From the IMG/VR virus record IMGVR_UViG_3300020423_000004, positions 1-36,684 of that record: a DNA stretch of 36,684 nucleotides, one strand, 5' to 3'. This DNA comes from a virus. Positions within the stretch are counted from its first letter, which is position 1. Every line of letters starts with the position of its first letter. The position numbers were made by a program, and so were the translations under genes. Below, piece by piece: positions 8,010 through 15,506 of this stretch. Below the pieces are notes generated by a model. The model made no database searches. It saw nothing but the letters and a program-made list of their open reading frames with translations, and was not told where the DNA came from.

Positions 8010-8057
8010 AGTAAATCAATTTAGAGGGGGGCATTCCGCTGTAAAGTTGTTTTCAGC
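8010..8057 (-). promoter_or_regulatory. Candidate Mor-dependent late promoter, leftward arm
   Basis: On the minus strand the pseudo-palindrome GCTGAAAACAACTTTACAGC occupies 8057 down to 8038. After 22 bases that include a run of C's comes the hexamer TTTACT (8015-8010). The site matches the 20434-20453 site at 17 of 20 positions in the same plus-strand orientation. The 22-base gap to the hexamer is identical to that in the promoters at 20434 and 30311. The site is also a potential hairpin (CGCTG/CAGCG). It is placed to drive the endolysin-to-F operon. Confidence 0.6.
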
Positions 8058-8084
8058 GTTGTATTTTGCGGGTGTCTTATTAGG

Positions 8085-8123
8085 TTAAAATGAAAAGGCT
8101 TGCCATTACAATAGGTGCAAGCC
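8085..8123 (-). terminator. Intrinsic terminator at the end of the leftward early operon
   Basis: On the minus strand GGCTTGC (8123-8117) pairs perfectly with GCAAGCC (8103-8097), and a T-rich tract follows (complement of 8096-8085). It lies after the last early gene (8163-8381) and before the late promoter at 8057, so it separates early from late transcription. Confidence 0.75.
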
Positions 8124-8129
8124 AATTAA

Positions 8130-8157
8130 TTTAAATTAGGTTTAAACATGGTTTAAA
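8130..8157. repeat. Phased TTTAAA array 2 (three units, 11-bp period)
   Basis: TTTAAA begins at 8130, 8141 and 8152. It occupies the gap between the stop codon of the 8163-8381 gene and the early terminator stem. Confidence 0.75.
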
Positions 8158-8162
8158 TGCAA

Positions 8163-8381
8163 TTAGAGTTGTTTGAAACTGGCGTCCCAGTCACTGTAAT
8201 CCGTATCGATAAAATCACTAGGTGAGCGGGTTACTTTAAGTTGTACTTGAATCTCTTCTTTACCACTTACTAATACCCCTAATGAAACCTCATTGTCTGC
8301 ATAGTCACCTGCGAACATATCGCTTAAAAGCTCTTCTATGTTATCAACCGCTTTTTCGGCTATTTCTCTTGCTCCACTCAT
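8163..8381 (-). CDS. Small acidic hypothetical protein (72 aa)
   Basis: A strongly acidic 72-residue protein, rich in Asp and Glu, with a helical N-terminus (AREIAEKAVDNIEELLSDMF) and a beta-prone centre (VSLGVLVSGKEEIQVQLKV). No family is recognised. The ATG overlaps the preceding stop (ATGA), so it is translated with the gene upstream. It is the last gene before the early terminator. Small acidic phage proteins sometimes mimic DNA or bind host enzymes, but nothing in the sequence shows that here. Confidence 0.6.
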   Translation of the reverse strand: MSGAREIAEKAVDNIEELLSDMFAGDYADNEVSLGVLVSGKEEIQVQLKVTRSPSDFIDTDYSDWDASFKQL

Positions 8382-8572
8382 TTCTTACCCTTAATTTCTC
8401 TAAACGCTTCGTGATATTCGGCCATTAACCCTGTTGTTGTTAGGCCAAATAACTTGCGTTGGTTTATGTAGCGGTTTAATAGGTTTAAACCAAATTCAAG
8501 TTGCCACTGCTTTGGCTTTTTTCCTCCACTGAGTTGCAAAGCAGTGAGCAATACAAAGTTATTGTTTTGCAT
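8378..8572 (-). CDS. Small hypothetical protein (64 aa)
   Basis: A basic small protein with the segment KKPKQWQLEFGLNLLNRYINQRKLFGLTTTGLMAEYHEAF, two likely helices. I start it at the ATG at 8572; the frame also has a TTG six bases further upstream. The start overlaps the end of the zinc-ribbon gene and the end overlaps the next gene (ATGA), so it is part of the middle operon following mor. No function is recognised. Confidence 0.55.
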   Translation of the reverse strand: MQNNNFVLLTALQLSGGKKPKQWQLEFGLNLLNRYINQRKLFGLTTTGLMAEYHEAFREIKGKK

Positions 8573-8810
8573 GACCAAGCGAAGGCGGAACTTGAGCGCG
8601 AACTTCGTCCTGTGTCGCTATCTTGAAAAAACCAGCACCACAATGCCAACAGGTAGACAATGTGTCCCATATAACACCTTTTGGTGGTTGTAAGGTTCTA
8701 AGCTCCTTACTGCAGCACGGGCATTTAAAAGTAATAACAGGGGTACCACGAGCCGATGCCTCGCTAAAATACTGCTCAGCTTCATTTTTCAAATCAGAAA
8801 TAGATTCCAT
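8559..8810 (-). CDS. Small zinc-ribbon protein
   Basis: An 83-residue protein with two Cys pairs, CPCC (about residues 30-33) and CWHC (about 54-57), spaced as a four-cysteine zinc ribbon. It sits directly after mor. In Mu a zinc-binding regulator (Com) controls translation of mom, but the sequences are not obviously related and no mom-like gene is visible in this window. A role in nucleic-acid binding is likely on motif grounds only. Ribosome site GGGG lies about eight bases before the ATG. Confidence 0.65.
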   Translation of the reverse strand: MESISDLKNEAEQYFSEASARGTPVITFKCPCCSKELRTLQPPKGVIWDTLSTCWHCGAGFFKIATQDEVRAQVPPSLGHAKQ

Positions 8811-8819
8811 GATGATCCC

Positions 8820-9227
8820 CTATAAGCTTAAATTTAACTGTGTTTCGCCTACACGTTCTTGTTGATACGTGCTGTAAATACTGCTTACTTGCTGGCGCGT
8901 GATCTTAAAACGCTTTACCAGCTGCTGAATGCTGCAGGTTTTATTATCAAGCGCGTAGCAAATCTCTTGGTTGCGTATTTGCTGCAGTACTTTGTGCAGC
9001 ATTGGCATTTGGTAATGCTTGTTTTCGTATTCATCAACCAGGGCTTGTACTAACTCAATACCAAAAATCTTAACGGCCTCATGGTTAGCTGTTGGCTTAC
9101 GCGGTATATAAAACATTTGGCCCTGGTGTTCAGTAAGTAGCGCGATTGTTTTATCGACACCTAGAATTTCAACAAGCTTGCGCAAGCCATAAGGCAATGC
9201 GCGTAAATCTAACTCAGGTTTGTTCAT
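8820..9227 (-). CDS. mor: Mor-family transcription activator
   Basis: A 135-residue member of the Mor/C activator family. In Mu, Mor turns on the middle promoter and C the late ones, binding as dimers to dyads centred about 44 bases upstream of the start and contacting RNA polymerase. The N-terminal half is a dimerisation-type domain (KIFGIELVQALVDEYENKHYQMPM), and the C-terminus carries the helix-turn-helix (CSIQQLVKRFKITRQQVSSIYSTY, about residues 97-120). Only one such gene is present, so it probably serves both Mor and C roles. Four promoter-like elements with matched geometry (8057, 19197, 20434, 30311) are its likely targets. The start overlaps the upstream stop (ATGA). Confidence 0.82.
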   Translation of the reverse strand: MNKPELDLRALPYGLRKLVEILGVDKTIALLTEHQGQMFYIPRKPTANHEAVKIFGIELVQALVDEYENKHYQMPMLHKVLQQIRNQEICYALDNKTCSIQQLVKRFKITRQQVSSIYSTYQQERVGETQLNLSL

Positions 9228-9421
9228 GACTGTTCATCCCATAAGTAGTCAAGGCCATATTCTCGATCGATTGCGCGCTGTTGATGGTACGCTTCAACAT
9301 CACGGCGAATACGGCACTTACGTTTGTCTTCAGCTTTAACTGGGCGCTTACTTTCCATCTCGCTATAAGGCTGTTTACGCGGGTTGATAGTGAAGTTCTG
9401 ATAGTCTTGGTAATTAGCCAT
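9224..9421 (-). CDS. Small hypothetical protein (65 aa)
   Basis: A hydrophilic 65-residue protein, basic in the middle (KAEDKRKCRIRRDVEAYHQQRAIDREYG) with an aromatic N-terminus. No family is recognised. It starts immediately after the gemA stop (TAAATG) with a CAGGGGGC ribosome site, and ends overlapping mor (ATGA), so the operon context supports it as a real gene. Confidence 0.6.
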   Translation of the reverse strand: MANYQDYQNFTINPRKQPYSEMESKRPVKAEDKRKCRIRRDVEAYHQQRAIDREYGLDYLWDEQS

Positions 9422-9832
9422 TTAAGCCCCCTGCTTTGCTTTGTGGCGTGCTAACCATTGTTTAAGTACTTCAATGATGTGGGGCCATTGCTGGGCGCTT
9501 TGATACAGCTTTTTACCTTGTAAGTGGTTTTCACAAAACGACTCACAAGCGCTTTTAGAGTCAACGTTAACTGCACCGGCTCTGTGTAATTGCCCCCACA
9601 GGCTATAAATCATTTTAAGCTGTGGTGGTAATTGCTTTTTCCCTGCGTTCGGGTTCATTGCACGGTAACGAGCAAGCAGCTGCTGTTGTTCGAGCTTTGT
9701 TAAACCAGTACACGTGTTAGTGCGTTGGTTAGAAATATACGCAACATTAAGTTGGTGGGTATCTTGATCGATACCCGCATCCTTTTGCGCAATTTTGATT
9801 TGTTGTATTAAACTCATAACATTCTCACTCAT
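9422..9832 (-). CDS. gemA: GemA-like regulatory protein (DUF1018, Mu gp16 family)
   Basis: A 136-residue protein with the DUF1018 core QLPPQLKMIYSLWGQLHRAGAV (about residues 67-88) followed by the LKQWLARHKAK C-terminus. In Mu, GemA/Mor-operon proteins alter host gene expression and DNA relaxation. This family is annotated as GemA on that basis. It lies two genes before mor, as in other Mu-like phages. Its ATG overlaps the preceding stop (ATGA). I am confident of the family and less so of the function. Confidence 0.82.
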   Translation of the reverse strand: MSENVMSLIQQIKIAQKDAGIDQDTHQLNVAYISNQRTNTCTGLTKLEQQQLLARYRAMNPNAGKKQLPPQLKMIYSLWGQLHRAGAVNVDSKSACESFCENHLQGKKLYQSAQQWPHIIEVLKQWLARHKAKQGA

Positions 9833-10305
9833 TTAAGGTTTTGTTTTGCAGACTTACCCAAACCACAGAAAACAGCTAAATCACGCCATAACCCAACGAG
9901 ATAGCTTAATACACGCATTTTCTGACGATGACGTATTTCAGCTTTGTGCCATTTTAACCACCCTTCCAGGCGCAGAGTTTCACGTTCTTCAAGCTTTTCA
10001 AGCTTGGCGAGCCAAAAATTATACTCGGCTTGTTGAGCAGTTAAGCCTTCCTGCTCAAAAGACATTCTTAGACAGTAGTCCTGAGGCGCGTCTTCTTGGT
10101 CGCTTAGCTCTATTGCAGATATACAATGAGTCAATTTCGCTTCTAACTCCGTTAATTGACTCAAATATATTGGAGGTGGAGCTAAGTTCTCCCGAACAAG
10201 TCGAGCAATTGTCTCAGGTGTTTCAACGCATACAACGCAAGTACACAGACGAGTGGCCTTTCGATGACTTTCAGTCACCTTTTTTGCAGAAGTAACAGAA
10301 CTCAT
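9829..10305 (-). CDS. Hypothetical early protein (158 aa)
   Basis: A 158-residue protein with an N-terminal CTCVVC (about residues 21-26) that may bind metal, a long helical middle (QAEYNFWLAKLEKLEERETLRLEGWLKWHKAEIRHRQ) and a hydrophobic stretch near the C-terminus. No family is recognised. Both ends overlap neighbours by four bases (ATGA), which argues strongly for this strand. A 149-codon ORF lies on the opposite strand but has no such context. Confidence 0.6.
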   Translation of the reverse strand: MSSVTSAKKVTESHRKATRLCTCVVCVETPETIARLVRENLAPPPIYLSQLTELEAKLTHCISAIELSDQEDAPQDYCLRMSFEQEGLTAQQAEYNFWLAKLEKLEERETLRLEGWLKWHKAEIRHRQKMRVLSYLVGLWRDLAVFCGLGKSAKQNLK

Positions 10306-10661
10306 GCGCTTTCCTCCAACATTTGAATTTCAAAGTGAGGTGATGCCTCTAACGAGATAATCTTAATTCCCCAGTCTTTCATGCCTTCAGTAAAAATAAG
10401 CGGGAACTCGCGGCAAATAGTGTTAAAGCGGCGCGCGGTATGAGCAGGGCCATTCACCTCATGAACATGGTGAATGCTAAAAAGCTTATCTGCAGCAAGT
10501 GTGGCAAAGGCCGCTTTAATGTTGCCGTTGCATTTGTCGATTAGCTCACCTTGTGGGTCTTTCTTAGCTAAAAGAGCAAGCATTACTGCATTAGTCACTA
10601 AAGAGCTAAACGCAAGCTCAGCTGAATAACGCGGTGTGTTTAATTTGATTGAAAATGCCAT
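10302..10661 (-). CDS. Hypothetical early protein (119 aa)
   Basis: A 119-residue protein without a recognised domain; mixed alpha/beta with a hydrophobic helix (SLVTNAVMLALLAKK) and a His-rich central segment (FSIHHVHEVNGPAHTARRF). An AAGGA ribosome site lies seven bases before the ATG. It is separated from MuB by a short gap filled by TTTAAA array 3, and its end overlaps the next gene (ATGA). Position immediately after B suggests an early accessory role. Confidence 0.6.
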   Translation of the reverse strand: MAFSIKLNTPRYSAELAFSSLVTNAVMLALLAKKDPQGELIDKCNGNIKAAFATLAADKLFSIHHVHEVNGPAHTARRFNTICREFPLIFTEGMKDWGIKIISLEASPHFEIQMLEESA

Positions 10662-10663
10662 GA

Positions 10664-10702
10664 TTTAATCCTTCTTTAAATGATGTTTAACTAACGTTTA
10701 AA
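10664..10702. repeat. Phased TTTAAA array 3 (four units, 11-bp period)
   Basis: TTTAAT 10664, TTTAAA 10675, TTTAAC 10686 and TTTAAA 10697, each 11 bases apart. The last unit contains the stop codon of the MuB-like gene, and the array fills the whole gap before the next gene, whose AAGGA ribosome site lies between units. Confidence 0.75.
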
Positions 10703-11954
10703 CTGCTGGTTTGTTTAGTACTGAACTGAAAATGCCATTGATAAGTAACTTATCGATCGCAACATCGGGTTTTTTGGCGGCATGGTTTAAAACATGCGGT
10801 AATAGGTTTTCAACTAACTCCCGGGCATTACCTTCAACACGCTTGTGAAGCCATTGCCACCAAGCTGCATCGTCGCTTGCAAGCTTTATTGTTCCCTCGG
10901 TTAGCTCAATGAATAGGGTTTGAATATCTTCAACTGTTACTTGCCCGATTGGTTTTGGCCAAAAGCACACACGGCTTGCAATGAGTTCGTAGCGCTCTTG
11001 TGTTTGAAGTTTGTCGACTAATTGAATATTGCCTACCAGGGTTACACCCACAATGGCTTGGTCACTGATAGTTCGTAACGGGTCAAGCGCATTAGGTTTG
11101 CACTTATCGGCTTCGTCTAAGATGATCAGGCGGTCTGTATCACGCAGCGCCATGATAATCTTTTGCATGTTTTTGTAGGCGCTTGGGCAACGTGACAAGC
11201 CTAACGCCAGGATTAATTGATCGAGTACTTGTGTACTGCTGGTTTGTTCACTACCGGCAATTAAAATAGCTTCTTTGTTATTGCGACAATACTCGCTAAT
11301 ACCTTTTGTTTTACCTAAACCAGCTTGGCCTGCAAACACACTAAAGCGGCGGCGCTGTCTTGCTTGGTCGCAAGCCATCGCAATAAGCTTAGAAGTGCTA
11401 GTAGGAATAAACGGCACCTTGCCGTAAACAATACTGACCTGCTTACGTTCTTCAGGCTCTGCTACTTGTTTTACAGATTGCTTAGGTTGATCAAGTTCTG
11501 CAGGTTGTAAAATGGCCCAAATGTCATGCAAATGCTTACTTGGTTTTGCATTGTATTTACCATTAATAAGCTGGCTAATAGTTGCAGCGCTTTTACCCAT
11601 GCTGGCAGCGATACTCGCACTGGTAATGTTTTGGTCGCGGATTTCAGGTGATTGCAGGCGTAAACAAATGCGTGTGCATAAATCACGGTCTGCCTTTGAG
11701 TACGACTTATTAAAGTCATTACGCTTTTTTATATCGTTAATGCTGGCTTCGTTAAAAAGCTCTTGCCACAGTGCATCAATAATCTTTTGCGGATCGATGG
11801 TGCATGTAAAAGCCAGTGTTTCTTTAATTGACTGCAGTGCATAGCCACAGGTTAATTTTTCAGGTGTTAGACCTAACGTCGACATTTCTTGGTTGATCAG
11901 CTCAACACGAAGTGTTTGCTCGTCTGAATAGGTAAATGGGATTTTATAGCTCAT
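10698..11954 (-). CDS. B: MuB-like transposition ATPase (AAA+)
   Basis: The DNA-binding ATPase that selects target DNA, delivers it to the transposase and stimulates strand transfer. Starting at the ATG at 11954 (AAGGA eight bases upstream) it is 418 residues, longer than Mu B (312). Extra sequence is N-terminal: about 100 residues of unknown function, then a helix-turn-helix (ITSASIAASMGKSAATISQL, about 110-129). The ATPase has Walker A AGQAGLGKT (about 208-216) and Walker B LIILDEAD (about 276-283). A longer frame starts at 11987 but lacks a ribosome site. The start overlaps the A gene by 11 bases. Its stop codon lies in TTTAAA array 3. Confidence 0.9.
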   Translation of the reverse strand: MSYKIPFTYSDEQTLRVELINQEMSTLGLTPEKLTCGYALQSIKETLAFTCTIDPQKIIDALWQELFNEASINDIKKRNDFNKSYSKADRDLCTRICLRLQSPEIRDQNITSASIAASMGKSAATISQLINGKYNAKPSKHLHDIWAILQPAELDQPKQSVKQVAEPEERKQVSIVYGKVPFIPTSTSKLIAMACDQARQRRRFSVFAGQAGLGKTKGISEYCRNNKEAILIAGSEQTSSTQVLDQLILALGLSRCPSAYKNMQKIIMALRDTDRLIILDEADKCKPNALDPLRTISDQAIVGVTLVGNIQLVDKLQTQERYELIASRVCFWPKPIGQVTVEDIQTLFIELTEGTIKLASDDAAWWQWLHKRVEGNARELVENLLPHVLNHAAKKPDVAIDKLLINGIFSSVLNKPAV

Positions 11955-13608
11955 AGCTTTGTTCCTTGCGTGTAGTTGGTTGATCAAGTAATTCGTCTAA
12001 GTCAATTTCGTGTTGTGGTTTAGTCGGTGTTACATCGAACTCAAACACGTTAACTTCTTGTTTATGTGCAATTGCTGTTGTCGCAGGGGCTGCAAGTTCT
12101 TCAACCGCTTTAATATCAATAATGCGATCATTAGCTTCTTGTGCTTCAACCTCACGGCGTTTGGTATCTAAGCGTTTTAAGCGACCTTCACGGCGTTTGC
12201 TTTCGGCTTGTTCGATACGCGATGTAGGTACGGCATGCGACTTGGTTTTAAGGTTTGCAAACATTAAGAACTCACCGTTTAACTTATAAAGCTTGGTGTA
12301 GCTGTCATCGTGTAAGTCGTATGCAGCAATTAGCTCTTGGCCATTAAACTGGTGTAAGTAATCAGCGCTGTAGTCACGTTGATGCAAGCGGAAGCGACCA
12401 CGACGAACATTTACTTTTTCACGCGGTAGCATGACAAAATCGTCTTCTACTGGTGGTACACGTTCTAAGCCTTCGTCCCACACTTGCTGGCGTGTTTTAC
12501 CTTTAATTTCTGGGTGTTCGCTATTGTGGTAATCATTTAAAAAGGCTTTAAATTCAGCAATCCATTCATCTACCGTCGGAAGTTTACGTTTACCCTGCTT
12601 AGCCTCTTTTAAAATAAGTTGCTTATGTCGGTCATCGTGATCACGCCCACAGTAAGTACTAAAACGTTTACCAACGCGGTCTTCCATGTGTAAGAAAAAG
12701 CGTTCTATCCACTTAACACGTGCATTACCTGGTATTGTAAAAATAACGTCGATTTCAAACTGGGCATAAAAGCCGGTTGTTTCATCGTTCATTAATTTGT
12801 TTTTGTAACCAGATCCGTTATCTAGATAAAACATGGCAGGTACATTGTTGTGTACTTTGATCGCACGGCTTATTGCTGCAAGCGTATCTAACGTGCTTTC
12901 TGCATAGCCCAGTTCCCAGCCAACAATGCAGCGGCTACCCACATCTTGAAACGCTGTAAGCTCTGCGCGGTAAGGCTTACCAGTTTTAGGGTGTGCTAAA
13001 TAAACATCAAGCGTATGGCCATCGCCGTTATACAAAACACCAGGCTTAATGTTTTCTGTTGAGCGCAATAAGTGATCTTTATGCTTTTCACGGTACAACT
13101 TAGCACCCATACGGTACGGGCTTTGTGGGCCTAGTTCGTGAGGTAAGCCATTAATAAAACGGCGTACTTGATGGTGCTCTGCTTTATAACCTTCTTTGTT
13201 TAGTTGATCGGCCACTTGCGCAAAGCTAGGGCTATTTGGGCTGTGGTAAAGCTCTAAACAACGTGCAAGCCAGCTGTATTGTGTTTGGGCTTTGCCTTTG
13301 TGGTTTGGCAATAAACCATTAATGCCGTTTTCTTTATAAGCATTACACCAGTTATAAATAGTTGCGCGCCCTGGCAATTTACCTAATGCGTTAATTGCTG
13401 TAGTTACAGAGCTAATTGCTGTGTTGCCACGGTACTCTGACACTAAATTTGCAAATGCTTTAGGTAAACCACCCTCTTGGGTTAATAAGTGACGAACCAG
13501 TACAGCTCTGCTTTGGGCTTTTTTACGTGCTGGTTCACTGGCGTTTTGCCAGGTTAGTTCTAAGCCAGTACTTGGTAAGTTATTAAATTTTTGGACTGCA
13601 GGATGCAT
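11944..13608 (-). CDS. A: MuA-like DDE transposase
   Basis: Catalyses strand cleavage and transfer during integration and replicative transposition. The catalytic triad is visible: Asp196 in NGDGHTLDV, Asp263 in YLDNGSGYKN and Glu302 in VKWIERFF, in an RNase H fold, followed by the Mu-type beta-barrel (about 395-455) and a basic C-terminal region that would bind B. An N-terminal helix-turn-helix (GRATIYNWCNAYKENGINGLLP, about 80-101) fits the end-binding domain. At 554 residues it is shorter than Mu A (663), and the first catalytic Asp lies about 70 residues earlier, so the Mu enhancer-binding domain seems to be missing. GGAGAGAG precedes the ATG. Confidence 0.95.
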   Translation of the reverse strand: MHPAVQKFNNLPSTGLELTWQNASEPARKKAQSRAVLVRHLLTQEGGLPKAFANLVSEYRGNTAISSVTTAINALGKLPGRATIYNWCNAYKENGINGLLPNHKGKAQTQYSWLARCLELYHSPNSPSFAQVADQLNKEGYKAEHHQVRRFINGLPHELGPQSPYRMGAKLYREKHKDHLLRSTENIKPGVLYNGDGHTLDVYLAHPKTGKPYRAELTAFQDVGSRCIVGWELGYAESTLDTLAAISRAIKVHNNVPAMFYLDNGSGYKNKLMNDETTGFYAQFEIDVIFTIPGNARVKWIERFFLHMEDRVGKRFSTYCGRDHDDRHKQLILKEAKQGKRKLPTVDEWIAEFKAFLNDYHNSEHPEIKGKTRQQVWDEGLERVPPVEDDFVMLPREKVNVRRGRFRLHQRDYSADYLHQFNGQELIAAYDLHDDSYTKLYKLNGEFLMFANLKTKSHAVPTSRIEQAESKRREGRLKRLDTKRREVEAQEANDRIIDIKAVEELAAPATTAIAHKQEVNVFEFDVTPTKPQHEIDLDELLDQPTTRKEQSYEL

Positions 13609-13617
13609 TACTCTCTC

Positions 13618-14526
13618 CTACTCGCGGGTTTTAATTCGGTCGTTAAACATGGCAAGCATGTATTCACGGTTAGCTTGTGCGTCTTGCCATTCGTCTTCGG
13701 CGAAGTGTGGAATTTGCTCAGCGCCTACTAGGTTCTCTGAACCAAACTCTTCAGTTAAGCGGTCAAGCATGTGGTTAATTCGCTGTTGAATACCTAGCCA
13801 TAAGTGCCATGTAGTTTGAGCGCCGCCAATGCGGTGGTTTTGGTCTAGGTCGCGGCTTGTACATAATTGCTCAACCATGGTTATGAACTCTTCAAGTGAC
13901 TCATTAACAATGGCGCTATGTGCAAATGCGTTTTGACGCACCTGTGCAACAAGTATTGGTAACTCGTAGCGTTGTTTAGGTGCTTTGGTTAATCGCTCAT
14001 TTTCAAGCGCGTTAATAAGCGTTGCTGTCTGCTCTTCAAGTTCAGTGTGCTTCTCTTTGAGTTTTTTAATCTCTTTACGAAACTCACGTACAGATAACTC
14101 GTTAAGCGTTTCTAGGTCGTCTTCATCCAATGATTCAACGGTATCAACTGGTAAGCGCGCCATTTCAATTAGCTTGCTTTTGTTCATGTTTAAAACGCCA
14201 AGCGTCTGGCGCTTTGTATCAGGTAAAGCCATTAGCATCTTAGCTACTGTAATTGCATCTTTAGCAGAACTCGCCGATATACCGCGTTCTTTTAAGCTTC
14301 TAATAAAGCTGCCATGCTCTGTTTCTGTTTTAATTGCCATGTAAAGAAAACCACGTTTAGCAGTATTAACGATGGCTTGTTCTTCTAGGTTCATTACAAC
14401 AGACCATGCTTCCTCAATAGTTTCTGGAATAACTAATTGAATTTGACCAGCAACTTTCTCAATTTTTGAAAGTAATTGTTGCTGCTCTTCAGCTGTGAAT
14501 ATTTGCTCTGTCAACTCAGTGCTCAT
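13618..14526 (-). CDS. Early accessory protein, DUF3102-like
   Basis: A 302-residue protein found upstream of transposase genes in Mu-like phages. The block KRGFLYMAIKTETEHGSFIRSLKERGISASSAKDAITVAKML (about residues 58-99) resembles the DUF3102 pattern in which a helical segment ends in a DNA-binding-like motif. A long coiled coil follows (about 147-182, rich in Glu/Lys), then a helical C-terminus. Function is unknown; an accessory DNA-binding role is an inference. A strong G-rich ribosome site is present. It is nine bases from the transposase start. Confidence 0.6.
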   Translation of the reverse strand: MSTELTEQIFTAEEQQQLLSKIEKVAGQIQLVIPETIEEAWSVVMNLEEQAIVNTAKRGFLYMAIKTETEHGSFIRSLKERGISASSAKDAITVAKMLMALPDTKRQTLGVLNMNKSKLIEMARLPVDTVESLDEDDLETLNELSVREFRKEIKKLKEKHTELEEQTATLINALENERLTKAPKQRYELPILVAQVRQNAFAHSAIVNESLEEFITMVEQLCTSRDLDQNHRIGGAQTTWHLWLGIQQRINHMLDRLTEEFGSENLVGAEQIPHFAEDEWQDAQANREYMLAMFNDRIKTRE

Positions 14527-14644
14527 AACGCCCCCCTGCGTGTGTAATTCGACCGTTTTTACAAAATTCAGACGGTTCTTGGTCTTTGAGTGTCATTGTT
14601 TTAAGCCTTAATTGGGTTTTATAGCGGGTGGTGTAGTGGTGCTG

Positions 14645-15094
14645 TCATTCGTCGGTGGTGTTACTCAGTAACGACTCTGAAATGTAGCGCTGCATGGCGG
14701 CACGTTCTTCTATTTCCATTTGTAGCTCGGCATGTTGTTGCAGGAGCTGGGCGCGTTGATCCACGGCTTTATACAAAATGGGTTTAAGTAACACGTTAGC
14801 AGGTTCGGTTGAGCGCACCGCATAACACAGCGCTGGTAAGTAATGCATGGGCATAAAGTGCGGCTGGCTTGGTGCAAGCCATTTATTTAGTTTGGCTTGG
14901 TCAACATCGCACTCTTGGGCGCGTAGTGCGTCATTCATACGGTCTGCAATAACTGGGCGGCTAAAGCCAGAACGTTTCATGGCTGAACACACGCTGTGAA
15001 TAAACAAATTGTAGATATCGCAATCGGGCGCTACATCGGCCTCGAGTATGCTTTTAGTCAACTGATTTTGTTGGGCTTGGCTTAAATTAGTCAT
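14645..15094 (-). CDS. Putative phage DNA-binding regulator (149 aa)
   Basis: A 149-residue helical protein. The segment FSRPVIADRMNDALRAQECDVDQAKLNKWLAP followed by FMPMHYLPALCYAV matches a pattern I associate with small regulators of Mu-like phages, in which a helix-turn-helix is followed by a conserved 'P-x-x-LPALC' stretch. The C-terminus is a coiled coil. An AGAGAGA sequence upstream of the ATG can serve as ribosome site. It lies between ner and the DUF3102-like gene. Family name not assigned. Confidence 0.55.
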   Translation of the reverse strand: MTNLSQAQQNQLTKSILEADVAPDCDIYNLFIHSVCSAMKRSGFSRPVIADRMNDALRAQECDVDQAKLNKWLAPSQPHFMPMHYLPALCYAVRSTEPANVLLKPILYKAVDQRAQLLQQHAELQMEIEERAAMQRYISESLLSNTTDE

Positions 15095-15135
15095 GGTAAA
15101 AATCTCTCTAAAATTACCTTGCTTAGTAGCAGGAC

Positions 15136-15417
15136 TTACTCACATGATGATGATGAAAACAGAGCCGCTAATTCTGCTTTGCGTTGCTTTAACGTAGCGG
15201 CTTGTTTTTGTTTACAGCGATAGGCAGGTACATCTGGGAATACCTGCTCAACTGGCTTACCAATGACTTTAGCAATTGCTTTTGCAATAACAGATGAGGT
15301 GTTACGACGATGAATAACAGCACTAATATGTGATGGGTGTTTATTGATGCATTCGGCGATCATGACAAGGGTAAACCCCTTTTCATAAATTGCGGCTTTG
15401 ATTTCTTCGTGATTCAT
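15136..15417 (-). CDS. ner: Ner-like early repressor
   Basis: A 93-residue protein with a Ner-type helix-turn-helix: IKAAIYEKGFTLVMIAECINKHPSHISAVIHR, then VIAKAIAKVIGKPVEQVFPDVPAY, matching the end of Ner. In Mu, Ner shuts down both the early promoter and the c promoter after induction. It is the first gene of the leftward early operon and faces the XRE repressor gene across 89 bases that contain a perfect 9-bp inverted repeat. The Lys/Gln-rich C-terminal extension (about 68-93) is longer than in Mu Ner. AAGG lies about eight bases before the ATG. Confidence 0.82.
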   Translation of the reverse strand: MNHEEIKAAIYEKGFTLVMIAECINKHPSHISAVIHRRNTSSVIAKAIAKVIGKPVEQVFPDVPAYRCKQKQAATLKQRKAELAALFSSSSCE

Positions 15418-15506
15418 TGTAAATTACCTTATTGATAAATGAACCTGCTATTTGCTGGTACTCCTAGCAGGTTTATGTTTAACACAACTGAACTATATGC
15501 ATTCAT
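15418..15506. promoter_or_regulatory. Divergent immunity control region with operator dyads
   Basis: The gap between ner (leftward) and the repressor (rightward) must hold the early and repressor promoters. AACCTGCTA (15442-15450) and TAGCAGGTT (15465-15473) form a perfect 9-bp inverted repeat with a 14-base spacer and no T-run after it, as expected for an operator. A second palindromic motif, TGTATACA (15508-15515), with a related GAATACATAC 20 bases on, overlaps the start of the repressor frame and could be an autoregulatory site. Confidence 0.6.

Noticed and set aside
9846-10295. A 149-codon plus-strand ORF with protein-like composition opposite the 9829-10305 gene
   Set aside because: The minus-strand gene overlaps both neighbours by four bases (ATGA) in an operon. 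The plus-strand ORF has no ribosome site, promoter or neighbours. It is a long shadow frame.
12502-12552. TTTAAA pair 11 bases apart inside the transposase gene
   Set aside because: Only two units, explained by Phe/Lys codons; too short to count as an array. The same applies to a pair near 21455.
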